Positions 11,510 through 25,244 of a stretch of DNA of 64,000 nucleotides are shown here, piece by piece. This DNA is from Dipetalonema caudispina (Eukaryota; Nematoda; Chromadorea; Rhabditida; Onchocercidae). Each line of letters starts with the position of its first letter. The stretch's first letter is position 1. The stretch spans positions 1 through 64,000 of the forward strand of contig JABVXV010000097.1 of assembly GCA_013365325.1 (NCBI GenBank), given 5' to 3'. The notes beneath the pieces are model-generated. The model was not told where the DNA came from. It searched no databases and worked only from the letters and a program-made list of their open reading frames with translations. Both the position numbers and the translations under genes were made by a program.

Positions 11510-13999
11510 ATGTTTTCAACTAGTACCCAAAAGAAAGAATGGACATTTTCATCACAGCAGGACCTTTTGGATCTAAGGTATTTTGTATATAAAGATGAAA
11601 GGTTAGGAAAATGGATTGTATGAAAGACGGAGATGGCAATCAGTTTTTGTTTCACTTTTTGCAAATTTTGTTCAAAATTATGATATATAAGTCAAGGAAT
11701 TGTTAGCAAACAAACAAAACACTCTCATTTGTTTCTAGGAAAGCAGCAAATGAGAAATTCCGTGCAAAATATGGAACAGTGGTCGATGCTGATCAAAAAG
11801 ATATATTTTTGACACCTGAGGAAGAAGCAATACTGAGAAATATTGTTACAGAAACCGGTATTAGGTTTGTTATCTCTTTCTCAAAGAATGTTTAAAGATT
11901 TAAAAAATTCTTAAGACTGATTATAAGTATTGAAATAGATATTTAAACAACTGATATAGTAAACCGCTCGGTTTTGTGTCATTTGTTGTTGTTCCACAAC
12001 TGTAAAACTATTTACATTAAATGATGGAACAATATTGATTCTGAAATTACATACCCTTTTTAGAGAAGATTTCCTCTACGCTATGATATGAAAGTAGGGT
12101 TATTATACATTTGATAGAGATTAGGTGCGAATATCAGATATCTTTTCATCATTAATCATCTTTCATGACAGCAACTATTTTTAAGAGAAAAACTTTGATT
12201 TGTAACTTTTTACTTGCAACTGAAAAGTTTTTCTCGAAGTTTTCAGATAATTTTTTTAAGGTTTGCGGATGATTTCCGTCCTACAATGTGGCCATCAACT
12301 CGTTGGACAGCGTTTGCATATTTTAAACGGTTCTTTCTATATCACTCAACAATGGAATACTCACCGAAAAGTGTAATGATGTCTTGCTTTTATTTGGCTG
12401 CAAAAGTTGATGAATTCAATATATCTATCGATGAATTTATTAAGAATCTGAAGTTAGTTTTTCTTTTACATTTATTAGTTTCTTCCTTAGATACGTGCAG
12501 TCCGTTTTCACGATAAACATAATAAGCCTTTTTCGGTGCTGAATGTAAATTCGTTTTTTCACTATGAAGCTGTTATCCGATCGCTTAAAATTTAGGAACT
12601 GTATGATGAAATTTCCAATCAGTTTACTTTCTGGAACTTTAGATCTGGCACTGCTAAATCAAATTCTGAAACGATTTTATCATTCGAACCACAGATAATG
12701 TTGAAATTGCGGTATCAACTAACGGTACATTCACCGTTTCGACCATTCGAAGGACATTTGATCGAAATGAAAACACGTTCATTGTTAGGTTTCGATTTGG
12801 AACAAGTGCGACCGCATGCTAATGATTTTTTCAAGGTTCATATGTTGTATCACCAAATCATCTCTTAACCTTTTTTGTTTTACTGCAGTTGACGAACTTC
12901 TGTTAAAAATTAAACATATCCTTTCCAGAAAGCATTGTTCGGTGATGTTATGCTTCTTTATCCGCCGTCGCAAATTGCACTTGCTGCTTTAAAATATGCC
13001 TTGCAAATGTTAGGTTAGTTACAACACATTTTTCTCTCAACTTCTTACCATGTTTAAAGTGTGAATATATTATTTGAGCGCAAATCTTCAAAAACTCTAT
13101 ATTCAAACCTCAAAATTAGATTTGTTGAATATCAGTTTGCTGACTGAGCTTTTTTCTTTAATTAAGGCTCATAGACATATTTCCTTATTATTAGGGTTAT
13201 AGTTATTCCTGTTAATGCCTATTGGCTTTGTTTTATATTTTCATTTTTGAACTGCTTTTTCTCCCGATTCGTTAGATTTAAATTCAGATAAGGCAGATGA
13301 TTTGCTGAAAGATCAGTTCCTGAATAAGATGCTCGAAATTGATACATGGAAGCCGCAAAGCGATGATGTTTTAATATGCGAAAAATTGATTGTCCGACTT
13401 GATGAAATTATACAATGTGTACTTGCTGGCTGTAAACCCATACCGCCCGAAACAAATGAAGCATTACAGGTAATGCTTCTTTCGTTTTTCTTGCTGAATT
13501 CTAATTTTGAAGTGTCGAAAGTTTTCGGACATCAGAGTATTTTAAAGGTAAAGATGTTGTGATAGGATATAATAGTTTGAAAAATACATTGTTGTTATAA
13601 AATATTCACGAATCAAACTTGTCTCAGAAAAACGTAGAACAATAACTCCGTGTTGAAATTTTCAGGATAGATAGCTTTATTCATTACGTTAAAAATATTA
13701 TATTATTACTAGAAGTGTAATGTGATAAAAAAAACCGTTTTGTACAATAATTAATGTATTCCACGCACAATTTATTCGATTTCATGCACCAACTTAAAAA
13801 AAACTGCTCGATTTTGAGAATATAAATCATCCATAACAGTTCCAATGATTATCTCCGTTCTTCGAACTATATTTTAACCTTTCAGAGTCATATGGAACGT
13901 TGGGTAAATACTTTTCCTGAACTGGAACGAAGATTATCCGCCTTAAATGTCAGCCTAGAGAATTCTAATTCAAATACTGCTCTTTCTGATGATGATTGA
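11510..13999 (+). CDS. cyh-1: Cyclin H (CDK-activating kinase / TFIIH subunit)
   Basis: Cyclin H pairs with CDK7 and MAT1 to form the CDK-activating kinase, which is also the TFIIH kinase that phosphorylates the RNA polymerase II tail. Exons 11510-11577, 11739-11864, 12261-12452, 12643-12835, 12929-13013, 13276-13469 and 13886-13999 join in phase to 323 residues, the same length as human cyclin H. Family landmarks are the N-terminal QKKEWTFSS, the first cyclin-fold YFKRFFLYHSTMEYSP and LAAKVDEFN, then VHSPFRPFEGHLIEMKT and LLYPPSQIALAAL of the second fold. The C-terminus is short and ends in an acidic SDDD, without the long basic tail of the human protein. Exon 4 has a second possible 5' boundary (12596), which would insert about 16 residues. 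Identification is firm from family motifs. Confidence 0.93.
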
Positions 14000-16603
14000 T
14001 CTCTTTTATACTGAATTTAATGATGTGATATCTCTCTGGTACTGTATAATGCTTTTGAATTTATTTCATATTTTTAGTTGATGAAAAGAACTTTTTATGC
14101 ACATGGGATAAATGCATTTCATTACAACATATATTATCACTTGTGAAGTCCTCAGATAACGAAGTAGCAGAGAAGATGAGAAGCTGCGAGAAAATGAAAA
14201 TCAAAATCCATATTGACTTTTTTTTTTACTGCTGAGAATAAATTGCTTTTTTAAAAAAAAAAGAAAAAAAAAAAACTCATTTCTAGTTCATCTGATAGTG
14301 GTTAGTAAGACGTAAATGATTAAATGACTAGCATTCTGCTTTTCTATTCTTGAAGATCAATTATCATTGATGAATATACCGCACTGGATATTCACTACCC
14401 TATTATCTTTCCCCATATGTAAATTTATCGACAACTACACTATTGTCATTTGTAATTACTTACACTACAAATTAATTAGTTACTTAGTGGATGCAGAAGG
14501 AAAATATACACTCATTTCTTATAAACTATTAAGTCTGATAGAATCATCCATACTTTTTCTACAAATTTGCGTCATCGATAATAACCCAATCATACAACTA
14601 TGCCAACTGCATCTATTCCTATCGAAAGAAATTCTAAACAAGAGTGAAATTTTCAATTTAAGTTATAAATGTTCAAAAAAAAAGAAGTATCTGAGTTAAC
14701 TTAAATTCTTGATAATTCATTCCTATTTATTTATATCCGATCGTATTTTTACTCATTTAATCTTTACTCTCTTATTTTTACTTTCTTAATTATCTTCATT
14801 CGAATTATATATACTCTAACATATATCATACGTTCAATTATGAATTGTGCTAAGAATATATATTAGAGATAGTTTCATTTATTGAATTTTGCATAATATC
14901 AAAAATGATAAAAAATCTCTATAATCTTCTAATCATCTTCAATTATTCATTGCGATAATTAACTTGTTATCATTATATTTAATTGCTTTGGTGTTTAATT
15001 AATTAATTTATTGTGATTTATCCAGTAACTCATTTGTTCCTAAAAAAATATGCTCCTACTATGATAAATAAGTATTATTTAATAGCTCAGGAAAATTGTA
15101 TAATCGATCAACAATCGACTGTTTCTTGATCAAATATTTCGAAACATTAATAAATTTAGTGGTAATTCCTCAACGATTATTAATAACTAACGCAACTTTA
15201 ATAATAAAATGAATGAAATGAACAAAAATAATTATTAAAGGAAACATTATTAATTGGAAGGCTTCCTTATACGTCTTTGGATAAAATTAATAAAATAAAG
15301 TGAAAAAAAAAAAAAAAAAAAAAAAAAAAACATACGGTGCACTTTTTAATCATTTAATTTAATAATAAAAAAGCTCACAAATTAAATGACCGAAAGATTT
15401 ATTCAATATTCCTTCTCTTTAGTTCATTTTAATTTTTTTTTTTTTCATTTCACATTTCAAAATCATCCCTTTCTCATCACTAAAAATTTGCTTATAATAA
15501 TTGCTTTTTTTATAATAATAATTGCAAACTTTGCTTTCTTTCCAAACCAAATTCTAAATCGAAGACAATTTTTTCCAAGAAAAAAGAGAGAGAGAGAGAG
15601 AGAGAAAAAAAAAAGCTTTCGAATAAAATAAGTGCATTTCCTTTATCTTTCATCATCAAATATATTAATTAATTCAAGCTAATATTTTGTGAGAAAAGGA
15701 GTGAAACTTCAATTCTTAAAATTTTATTTACGATTGTATAATCGAAAACTTGAAAGATTTAATTTCAAAACATCTCTGAGAACTTTTTCTTCCCCTTACC
15801 TGATCTTTCAATACATTTCTTTTAAATTGATTGATGAAGTTACAAAATTATCATCGAACATTTAGATCTATGTCTTATTATTAGAAGGAATTTTAGTTAA
15901 AAAGAACAAACAAATTTGTTTATTTATTTAGCTCATCGAAATGGTACAGATGAAAAGTATGAATATTTTTCTACTGCCTGTACACTATTTTCAAGAAATG
16001 TAAATGTAAAAATTATTTCAAATTAAAAAGAAAATTTCATTTTAAAGTTTTTCAAAATCAATAGTATCAGTGAAATCCGAATAGTGTCAAATAATTAGAT
16101 TTGAAATTTTGCAATCTACAAACACTTTCTAAAGCATTAGTGTTAGTTTGCAAGAAAAATGTTATTCAATCTGTTTACAAAGCTTTTCATCCATTTTGTT
16201 GTGATTTACAACGATGCAATCTTCAACAAATTTTTACTGATTTCATTTGGACAGGAAAATTTTTTACTAAATTTTAAAATGATATTTTTACATGGTAGCA
16301 CAAACAATAATAGATTAGTATTTGTAACATGATGAAAGTAAAATAATTCACTCATAATGACCCGAGTTATCCCAATATACTATTTTTGATGAAGTTGAAC
16401 TATCAATAATTTTTTCCTCATTACTATGAGTTTTCTTTAATATTTTGCTGTTTTTACATAATAATATTGATTTCGTAAATTAAATTGTATTAATTAATTA
16501 ATGGTTTGTAAAGAATGTTTGGTTTACTCATTTAGGTGTAGATATTTATTCTATTTCCAGGATAAGCAAATATTGCATTTAATAACAATGAAATGCTCAT
16601 ATT

Positions 16604-16644
16604 ATATCATATCATATCATATCATATCATATCACCAGTCTCTA

Positions 16645-16675
<31 letters not shown>

Positions 16676-16676
16676 C
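16604..16676. repeat. Compound microsatellite (TATCA)n then (CT)n
   Basis: About six TATCA units run from 16604 to 16634, followed after a short spacer by an imperfect CT/CCCT tract to 16676. Pure short tandem repeats with no unique spacers. Confidence 0.85.
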
Positions 16677-16820
16677 CTAGATAAGTTCTCATCATCAAAT
16701 TACTTTTCTATTACCAATGAAAATATAAACATTCAGCCAAATTTGCAATGGTTTAACTGAGTGTTTATATTTTTTTTTTTTTTTTTTTTTTTGGAAGATA
16801 AGAATTGTACCAGTTTGATA

Positions 16821-16903
16821 TTAAGCTAACTAAGATTTCAGTTTACTTGGCCATGTGTAATGCATAACTTGAAGCTTAACTGAGATTACAATTTACTTGG
16901 CCA
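16821..16903. repeat. Diverged direct repeat, about 50-bp period
   Basis: The block 16821-16853 recurs at 16871-16903. Both end in TTTACTTGGCCA and share the AGCT(T)AACT(A/G)AGATT core, with a few substitutions and one indel. It is an old local duplication, with no coding frame. Confidence 0.7.
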
Positions 16904-19900
16904 CTGAGACTACAACTTAGATATAGTGTATAATTTAATGGCTTTTTGTACATATTTGAATGAATGGATTCAACATTAATCAATACATTGCAGTAATTTA
17001 TAAGAGACAGGTATATTTTAGCTTGAAAGATTATTTAACAATTAGACATTGATTGGAAAGATTATTTAATAATATTGAAATTTTTGCAGAAATCATTTCA
17101 GCATGCAAAAATTTTGAGGAAAAAGAGAAAGCAATATAGAAGAAAAAAAAAAATAAATTAAGCTAACCATGGAAATGATGCAAAGATTATTCATTAGCAA
17201 TGATGAAATTTTTGCATTTTAATAGTTAAATTTTCATTCTTTTGCAATGATATTTTTGGAAATAAAACTTTGAATGTTTGAAATCTTCTCGAAAATTTGC
17301 TAATTCAGATATTAATGTTATATTATGTCACATCATTTCATATGCAAAAAAAGAAGGTCTTAAATTTCAGAATTTTTAAATTTGTAATTCAATATTTAAA
17401 AAGGTATTCTTCAACTTTTACTGCTATAAAACTTTCATTTCTCAATAGCTGATTGCTAGGAAATCCTTTCTTTTTGATAAAGCAAATGGAATTAAAAAAT
17501 GAAACATTGTCTGATTTAATTTATTACAAGAAAAAAAAAATTTTTTTTTTTTAATATTGTAATGATTTGATGATCAATATCGGAAATGCATTGATGATTC
17601 AATATTATGATCAAGACTAGCTATAATTAATTATCTAAAAAATGTTTTTTTTTTCACCATCAACAGAAGTTTTCATCAATCATCTTTGTTTGTTTATAAA
17701 AATTAAGCATGAGAAATTTCAAACTGATAAATTGGTTTCACTCTCCCATCTCTAATAAAATTCATCAAAAAGTTGAACTAAAATAAGAGGAAAGCATGAA
17801 GCATAAAGATGAGATAAATTTTTCGAAATTTTGTTAGAAAAAATGCTTCAAATAAAAAATTTGAATGGTTGTGACAGATTGAAATTAAGTTTCGATTTTT
17901 ATTTTAAAAGCAAAACAAAAAAAAAAAAAAAAAAAAAAAAAAGCCAAGTATCAATAATTTCTCTTTTTCTAACCAATTGGAAAAATAGTTATGATTAATT
18001 GAAACTTGAGGTAATATTTATTGCATATCATTTTCGAATTCAAATGATAAGAAAGATTTTACATCAAAAGCTTTTTATGTTGCTCTTTCCTACAGACAAA
18101 TTGTGAAATTCACCTGTTAAATTTACATTTCGTTTTGTTTTTTTATTTTTTCTCAAAATGACATTCTTACCTTTACGCACAAACAAACCATATTAGGTAT
18201 ATCAAATGAGATAAAATTATCATCCTAATCTTATTTGAAATCGAACTAATCATACTATCGGATTTTATTCATTTCGTCAGGAAAAGTTTTTGCAAAGAAA
18301 AGGAATCGTAAAATAATTTATGATTTGTATGTTCAAATATTCTTTCATAATTAATTGTTGAAATGTGGTAAAGAAGAGAAGAGAAAATTTGTTAGAAAAA
18401 TAGAACTCTCTGATTGCCAAATACTTTATGTTTGATGTGATAGAGCTTAAAATATTTTTTAAGTTTGAAGTTTTCTCTATTTAATTCATTTCAAGCATTC
18501 TTAAAAGTAACTTCTAATGGTATTAGAATTGAATAAGAATGAAATGCTTCAAATAATCAATCATTAATTGCATAATTGTCATATTTCATATAGACCAATA
18601 AATCATACAACCAAATTCACATCTTTCATCTTTCAGCATCTTTTCCATCAATTTTCGATCATTATTACATCCTTCGTAAATTCATTTTAAAATATAACTT
18701 ATTCATTTAACTTTCATAGAATAATTTTACCTGGCATTTTACCTGGCAATTCTCTTATCATTCTTTCTTTATCATTGCTTAATTTTCATTGAAAAATAAG
18801 AAATAGTTTAACACTACAATTAGGCAATTAGAATGGATGTAAATATCATTTGTTGGAAATATTTGAATATTCCATGTAATCAATAATAAGAAATAATTAA
18901 ATTTTTCTAACCTTAAAATTTTCTCAGTTACTTTTCCATTTCCTTTCAACCTATCCATTAGTTTATTCAATCAAACTTAAGGGTTATAATTTTATCAAGA
19001 AATTATAAATTCATTTCCTAGCAGATCTATTCTTAGTTTTAATATCATAATACATTTCCAGTAAAAATATAAACTATGAAAGAACGCAAAATAAGCAAGC
19101 TAAAAATAAAATTTGTCATTTTTTCGAGAAGATTACTTCTATTTGAATTTTTTTTTTTTTTTTTTATGAAAAATTTAAGGAGTATTGATATAATTTTGCA
19201 TTTTGTAACACTTTTTTTTCTTTTTTACAACACTTTTTTGTATGATAACTGTTAACAGTAACAAATAATTGTACAGGAAGATTTAAATATTTACGATAAA
19301 ATATTTTTTAGGCGGCGAAAATCTAATGGCTTCTATTAATTGGAATTTGATAAAATATTGGAGGTAAACAAGATGGAAGTGCAAATTGATTTAAATATGA
19401 TTTTGAACCATTTTCGGTTTCCTATTCAACATTTATTATTTTGGATTAAAATTTGGTTGCATTGCATTTTTTTGAATTCCTTAAAGTTCACAAAGATCAA
19501 ATTAGCCAATTTAATTCTCATTTCATTTGTTATTTCAAAAATCTCAAATTACAATCGAGTGGATATTTAAATGATAAAATGAAAATTAATATTGATTCCT
19601 GACGTATTTATGAATCATTTATTCGGTTATATCTAGTGATTCTTTTGGATTATTTATATGAAATCTGAGTATCAATTCATTAAAATTGATCTTCAAAACC
19701 ATTTAAATTATATCGTTATAAGTTCTATCAATTCTGTAAGGATAGTATTATTAGTGTCATCGATCAGTTTGATTAATTAACTTTTAGTCAATTAATTTCA
19801 TGCCAAAAGAGGGTTTGCATGTAACACGCGAACATTGAAATATGTGAATGTAAAAATTTTAAATTGAATAAAAAGATAAAATGAAAATGTAAGAGTAGAA

Positions 19901-22764
19901 ATAACTGCATGGTAGAATGTAAAAAAATAAATCAAAGTAAGTGAAATAAGAATAAGCTTATTCCTACACTATAATTAGTTGCATGAAATAATTAAAAGAG
20001 AGAAAATAATGAACTATCACATTTCCTCCCACATTTTCCACATTAAGCATTTTACTATAATATATTAATGAAGTCGAGAAATTCATTTATTTCTCATTTC
20101 ATTTCTCTCTTCTGTTTTTGTTCCTGTTAATTATGTTCCGATGGAATTAATGGTGCATATTTCCGGAAGAATTTTTAAAGCGTTTAAAGTGCTAAAATGT
20201 TAGAGATGACGTAAAGTATTGTAAAAAGCTAGAAAATACATTAATAAATGTGGATGAATAATTTTCAATTTACAAATTAAATCCGTTCCTTTTGCCTCAA
20301 AGACATTTTATGGAAATATTATGAACAAAAGTTTGCACTTTTTGCTGATAAGTAAAAATTTTTGCTGAGAGTAAATTTTCCCAAACAGCTAACGATGATA
20401 CAACTGTTGAGGAGAAAAATGCCGTAAAACTTCATGTTACAATCGATCATTTTTCAAAAATCATTCTTTTGTTATCAATAATACTTACAATTTACAATGT
20501 TATTTTATTTCATTTTATTCGTTTATTTTGTTAATTATTCATTTTTATAAACTTATTCCTCTCTTTTTCCCTCATTCAATTCTCATTTGTAATTTTGGCA
20601 GTTTCCGGAAACAAAAAGAAAAAAAAAAAAGAAATTGTCAGAAACAAAATTAAGAATTGTGCCGCAATGGAACATATCTTTTCTCTAAACTCCCTTGGCG
20701 ATAAATGTGAATTTAGAATTTCGCTTTTTGAGATACAGCAAGCGAAATGGCAAATAGAATGGGGAAAATAGTGATAAATCATTTTGAATTATTGTCTTTT
20801 TACTTTATTGTTTTAAAAAAAATATGTTTTAAAAGGATGGATTCATCGAAGGTAAAATGAGTGTTGATGAGAATAAAGCCTTTTTTAATCTTCGAAATTT
20901 AAAATGGGATAATACTTAAGTGAACGGTTTGCTAATTAACGAGAAGAAATATTTAAATTTAATGAAGTCAACAGAATGGAAGAAATGGTAAGTTTTTTAT
21001 GAATTAAAAAAAAAGAAAAAAAGAGAAAATTGGTAAAAATTAGCATATCTAGCTTGTTGTGTTACAGTATTCTAGCATTGATGTGTGAAATCATTCTAAG
21101 TTAAGTGACCGTCCTAAAATTGAACGATTTTTTGCATATTTTATTTAATATACTTATTAATATTTATCAAACAAACTGATTTATTCAATTCGAAAAAATT
21201 TTTTGAAAATTTAAAAAAATTTTCATTTTACTTTTTTTATTTTTATACACACAAAGTGTACTGAAATAGTATTGTTCATAATATATTTTTGTGTGAAAGA
21301 AATGAACAACTGATGATTGATTTAATGTTATTTTAAATTAAAATTTTGTTCCAGGTAATGAATGTATCAATGGTAGCATGCTTGAATAAACCAATAAATT
21401 TTGTATAATCTACAAAATTTTAATTGTGAAACAAAATGAAATAAATTTTGATACCATAGACTATTATTAGTGTTTCAAACTTGGCCATAATCTTAATTTC
21501 CGGTAAATAGACGGAAGTATCGTTATTCAAGTTTTGAAATATTACTACTTTAGCTTGAAATAAGCTAAAACGGAAAATTTATTTCAGTTCGTTGATTTTT
21601 TGATTATGTCGAAATTCTAGCAAAAAATTTATCTTTGTTACTATTACCTCACAATTATCTTTAGTCGTAGGAAATTGAGCTTTTAGTAGCTGGAATTAGA
21701 GAAAAATGCAAGTGACATTTTTTTTTTTTTCTTTCATTTCAGACTTCACAAATCTATTTTGTAACAATTGTAATTTCTCTTTCACTTCTCTCTCTCTCTC
21801 TCTTTTTTTTTTTTTTTTAATGGAAAACTGCTCCATTCATTAGTCTTCCAACGTTCCAATGAAAAATTCATTTCCGGTGATAATCTTATCAATAGTAATT
21901 TGATTTACAACGTTAGTAAGCATTTTAGATACAACTAAAAACTAATAAATATTCTATGCGTCACATTAACAATGGAATTAGGTAATTTGGATCGTTCAAG
22001 ATTATTGCAGATATTGGTTATATTCAACTTAGTTGAATTACATCAAGAAGATCGTAGGTATAAATTATGTTTATGAATGTTGAATTCTAAATCAAAATTT
22101 GATTCTTAACTAGTAATAATTTTAAAGTCTTACTCTGTGTTTCGCGAATAATTGATTAATCTATGATGTAAATTGTTGCAATTAATTTGGAAACAACTTT
22201 CAATTTGATCCTTCCTATCGATTTAGATTTTTTCAAGGCATTCACTCGAAATCAATTAATCCAGAAAATGGATTATTCCTTAAGTTAAGCCTTAAAATCG
22301 AAGCTTATCTTGATATTTCCTGCTGTAATGTTCTGAAAAGTAGTCCTTGTATGCTTTTTATACCGATGGATAGCAAAAAAGGTACTGAAAAATTAAAAGT
22401 AATTCAGTGCATCAAATTTTCAGAAGCATGACTTTCTGACAAAATTTAAGAGAAAATGTATATGATTCAATCAAATTATCAATCGAATCGAAGGAAATGA
22501 TCTAAATCGGATTTGGAATTCCATCTTACTCTAAATTGAAAATTGAACTTTCACATTACCACCTTTTTCAAGTTAAAAGCGTCGTTTAATCAAATGTACA
22601 GCATTCTTTTCATTTGCAATATGAGTTGAAATAATTTCAGGAAAATATTCTTTGATATAATCTGTCCTAGAAATTTATTTATTACCTGTATTATTTCATT
22701 TCAAATATTGTCCCAAAAAAAAAAAAAAAAAAGAAAAATTGAAATATTGAAAAACAAACATTGA

Positions 22765-25244
22765 ATGGGTACAAGTGGAAGTAAAGAAAATAGCGATACG
22801 AAACAAAAGAAAGTATGCAAGAAAATTTCGAAAAAAGATTTAATGGAATTGGAAAGCAAAACATACTGTTGGTTGAATCTTTTTTTACTAATTTACTTGT
22901 CGAAAATTCAACGTTAATTTAATTATTTTAATTTAATTTTATTGAATAACGATGATTTAATTTATTAACAACATAATTTGATACTTATTCCTTTATTCAG
23001 TGATTTTAGCAAAATAATTTAAACAAACATATAAGCAGTAAAATGTAAATGTGAATTCTTTTTAGTTTTATGCTGCTAATAAATTTCATTCTTTTTTTTT
23101 TTCTTTTCATTATTTCATTGGCTAAAAATAATTTGATCGTATGTTAAAATAGTTTTCCTACATTGTTGAAAGTTCTGTAGGAATTTGATTTCGAACATAA
23201 AATGATAATATTAGATTACAGTTACCAAAAAAGAATTACAAAAATGGCACAAGGATTTCATAAGGGACTATCCCAGTGGAGAAATAAAAATGGGCGAATT
23301 CCAAAATATTTACAAACAATTCTTTCCAAGTGGTGATCCAACAAAGTTTGCTACATTTGTGTTCAATGTTTTCGACAGTAATAAGGTTAGTTTTATCATA
23401 AATTGTTATTCCATAAATAAAATTTTGATAAATTATTTTTGAAATTGAAATTAATTTCATTATTTGCATTTAATTTTATTATGTAATGAAGATTTAGCAT
23501 ATTAGTAGCATAAACTGATATTTAATCCATTATTAAATGATCTAATAAGGGAATAAATACCAAATTATGCTACTCATTAATATCCAAATTTTTTAACTTG
23601 ATTGAGTGTAAATTTAATTGGTAAACTTGTTTTGGTCATAAAATATCTTCCAATATCTTTTTAATTAATATAATGTATACACAGCTTTTTGCTCACAAAA
23701 TCATAAGCTCATGTAGACATTCTTTGGAGTGATAATCGATTGATAATTTTATCACTGCATATCCGATCAAGTGGTATATTATGTTTTGAAGGGAAGAAGA
23801 ATGGTAATATTTAAGTTGCTCTCCCGAACCACTCCATAGTTCAAGTCCATCTGATTTTAATGAAACCCGATGATAAAGCATTTTCTTGGCCTAATTCTAA
23901 AATTATGAATACTCATAGCCACAGAGTTCATTATTCTCCAACCTTTGCCATTCCTAAAATGCGAAAAAAAAAAAGTCGAATTTCATAAACGTTGAAAAGT
24001 GTACTGAATTCAGAATCATTTCGAAAACATTTTGTTTGCTTGCAAAGAATGGTTTGTTACTGAAAATGTTCAGAAAAAGTTTAAAAAATTTAATTCCATA
24101 GAATATCGTGAAACATATATTAATATTTCACAGACTTATATGAAAAAAAAAACTTTGATGGCAAACTTTGACAACAAAATAAAAAATTTCAAACATAAGC
24201 TGTAATTTTACATTTTATATGATAAAAAATTTATAATATAATAAAAATTTTTTGATAGATATTTGAATGTAAAATTATAGTTCTAAGTTATAATTTACAA
24301 CTTAGAGCTGTAATTTTATATTCTCATATTCATCAAAAACATTTTATTATGCTATGAGTTTTTTTGAATTTTATAAATCTCAAATTTCATCAGAATTCCT
24401 CACTATTACTAATTATCAAATTCATAAGTGATTTTTCAATTTCTATTTGAAAAAAAAAAACTTCGATAATTTAGCATGAAAGATGATTACTTTATATTAT
24501 TTTATCAGGAAATCAAAAAAAAAAAAAAAATGAAATTAATTCAGGATGGTTGTATATCATTTCACGAATTCATTACAGCATTATCAATCACATCACGAGG
24601 TACACTCGATGAAAAGTTAGATTGTAAGCTCTATTTCTCTCATTTTTTTTTTTTAGCAGCTATTGCTAATTTTCCACAATTAATGAGGTTTTTTTTTTCA
24701 TCGACCAATTTTAATCAATTATTTTATTTAGGGGCATTTTCATTGTATGATGTGGACAATGATGGTTATATAACAAAAGCTGAAATGGCAGATATTGTTG
24801 AAGCAATTCATTTAATGATCGGTAATATAATTGAATTACCCACGGATGAGAATACTCCCGAGAAACGAGTAGCTAAAATCTTCTCTAATATGAATCATGT
24901 TTGTTTATTTACATTCTTTCATTTTAATTCTTTATATTAAAATCATTTACCGATCTATCTGAGAAAAGTTTTTTATGTGCAAATAATTTTATTTGCGTAA
25001 ATATTTGGTGATATTTTTGAGAAACTTGAAATAGATTAATTTGAATATATAAACTAACAAAATTTAGTAATATTAAAAGTAGTATGAATTAATTGGAAAT
25101 ATCGAAAAATTATTTATTACTGTTAATAATAAGAGAAAAAATTTGCAGAATCTTGATGATAAATTAACACTTGAAGAATTCAAACAGGGTACTAGAAATG
25201 ATCCATGTATTGTACAAGCCCTTACAACAGATATTCATCGATGA
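22765..25244 (+). CDS. Neuronal calcium sensor family EF-hand protein (NCS-1/frequenin type)
   Basis: A membrane-associated calcium sensor. Exons 22765-22867, 23222-23385, 24545-24623, 24732-24898 and 25149-25244 give 202 residues. The N-terminal [10 protein letters not shown] has the glycine-2/serine context of N-myristoylation. EF1 is degenerate, as in the whole family (YPSG where CPSG is usual). EF2 (86-97, [12 protein letters not shown]) and EF3 (122-133, [12 protein letters not shown]) are canonical. EF4 (170-181) reads [12 protein letters not shown], lacking Asp at position 1 and Gly at position 6, so its calcium binding may be weakened. Typical family strings include [19 protein letters not shown] and ENTPEKRV. 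The C-terminus ends TTDIHR instead of the usual LSLYDGL-like tail. The family is certain; which nematode paralogue is not. A poly-A signal lies at 25335-25340. Confidence 0.9.
24231..24357. repeat. Long inverted repeat inside intron 2 of the calcium-sensor gene
   Basis: The core arms 24265-24289 and 24299-24323 are 25 bases each with a 9-base loop. All 25 positions can pair in RNA (22 Watson-Crick, 3 G-U by my reading). Imperfect pairing extends outward to about 24231 and 24357. It could be a microRNA-like hairpin, a MITE remnant or a chance AT-rich foldback. Confidence 0.7.

Larger units (their letters stand above)
14000..22764. other. Long gene-poor region
   Basis: About 8.8 kb without a recognisable gene. 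It contains many poly-A/T runs, microsatellites (GA near 15585, TATCA/CT at 16604-16676), a diverged direct repeat at 16821-16903, and a short palindrome GAATAAGCTTATTC near 19949. A likely cyclin H poly-A signal AATAAA lies at 14237-14242. A 110-codon open frame at 14367-14699 has no features of a real protein. Confidence 0.6.

Noticed and set aside
14367..14699. 110-codon open frame
   Set aside because: Ile/Leu/Lys/Tyr-rich composition expected of AT-rich non-coding DNA, no splice sites, no recognisable motif, not continued by any exon.
16604..16676. Direct-repeat array considered as a CRISPR-like or satellite structure
   Set aside because: Units are 5-bp and 2-bp pure repeats with no spacers; an ordinary microsatellite.
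19340..19570. 76-codon open frame
   Set aside because: Composition is typical of random AT-rich frames and no family feature is seen.
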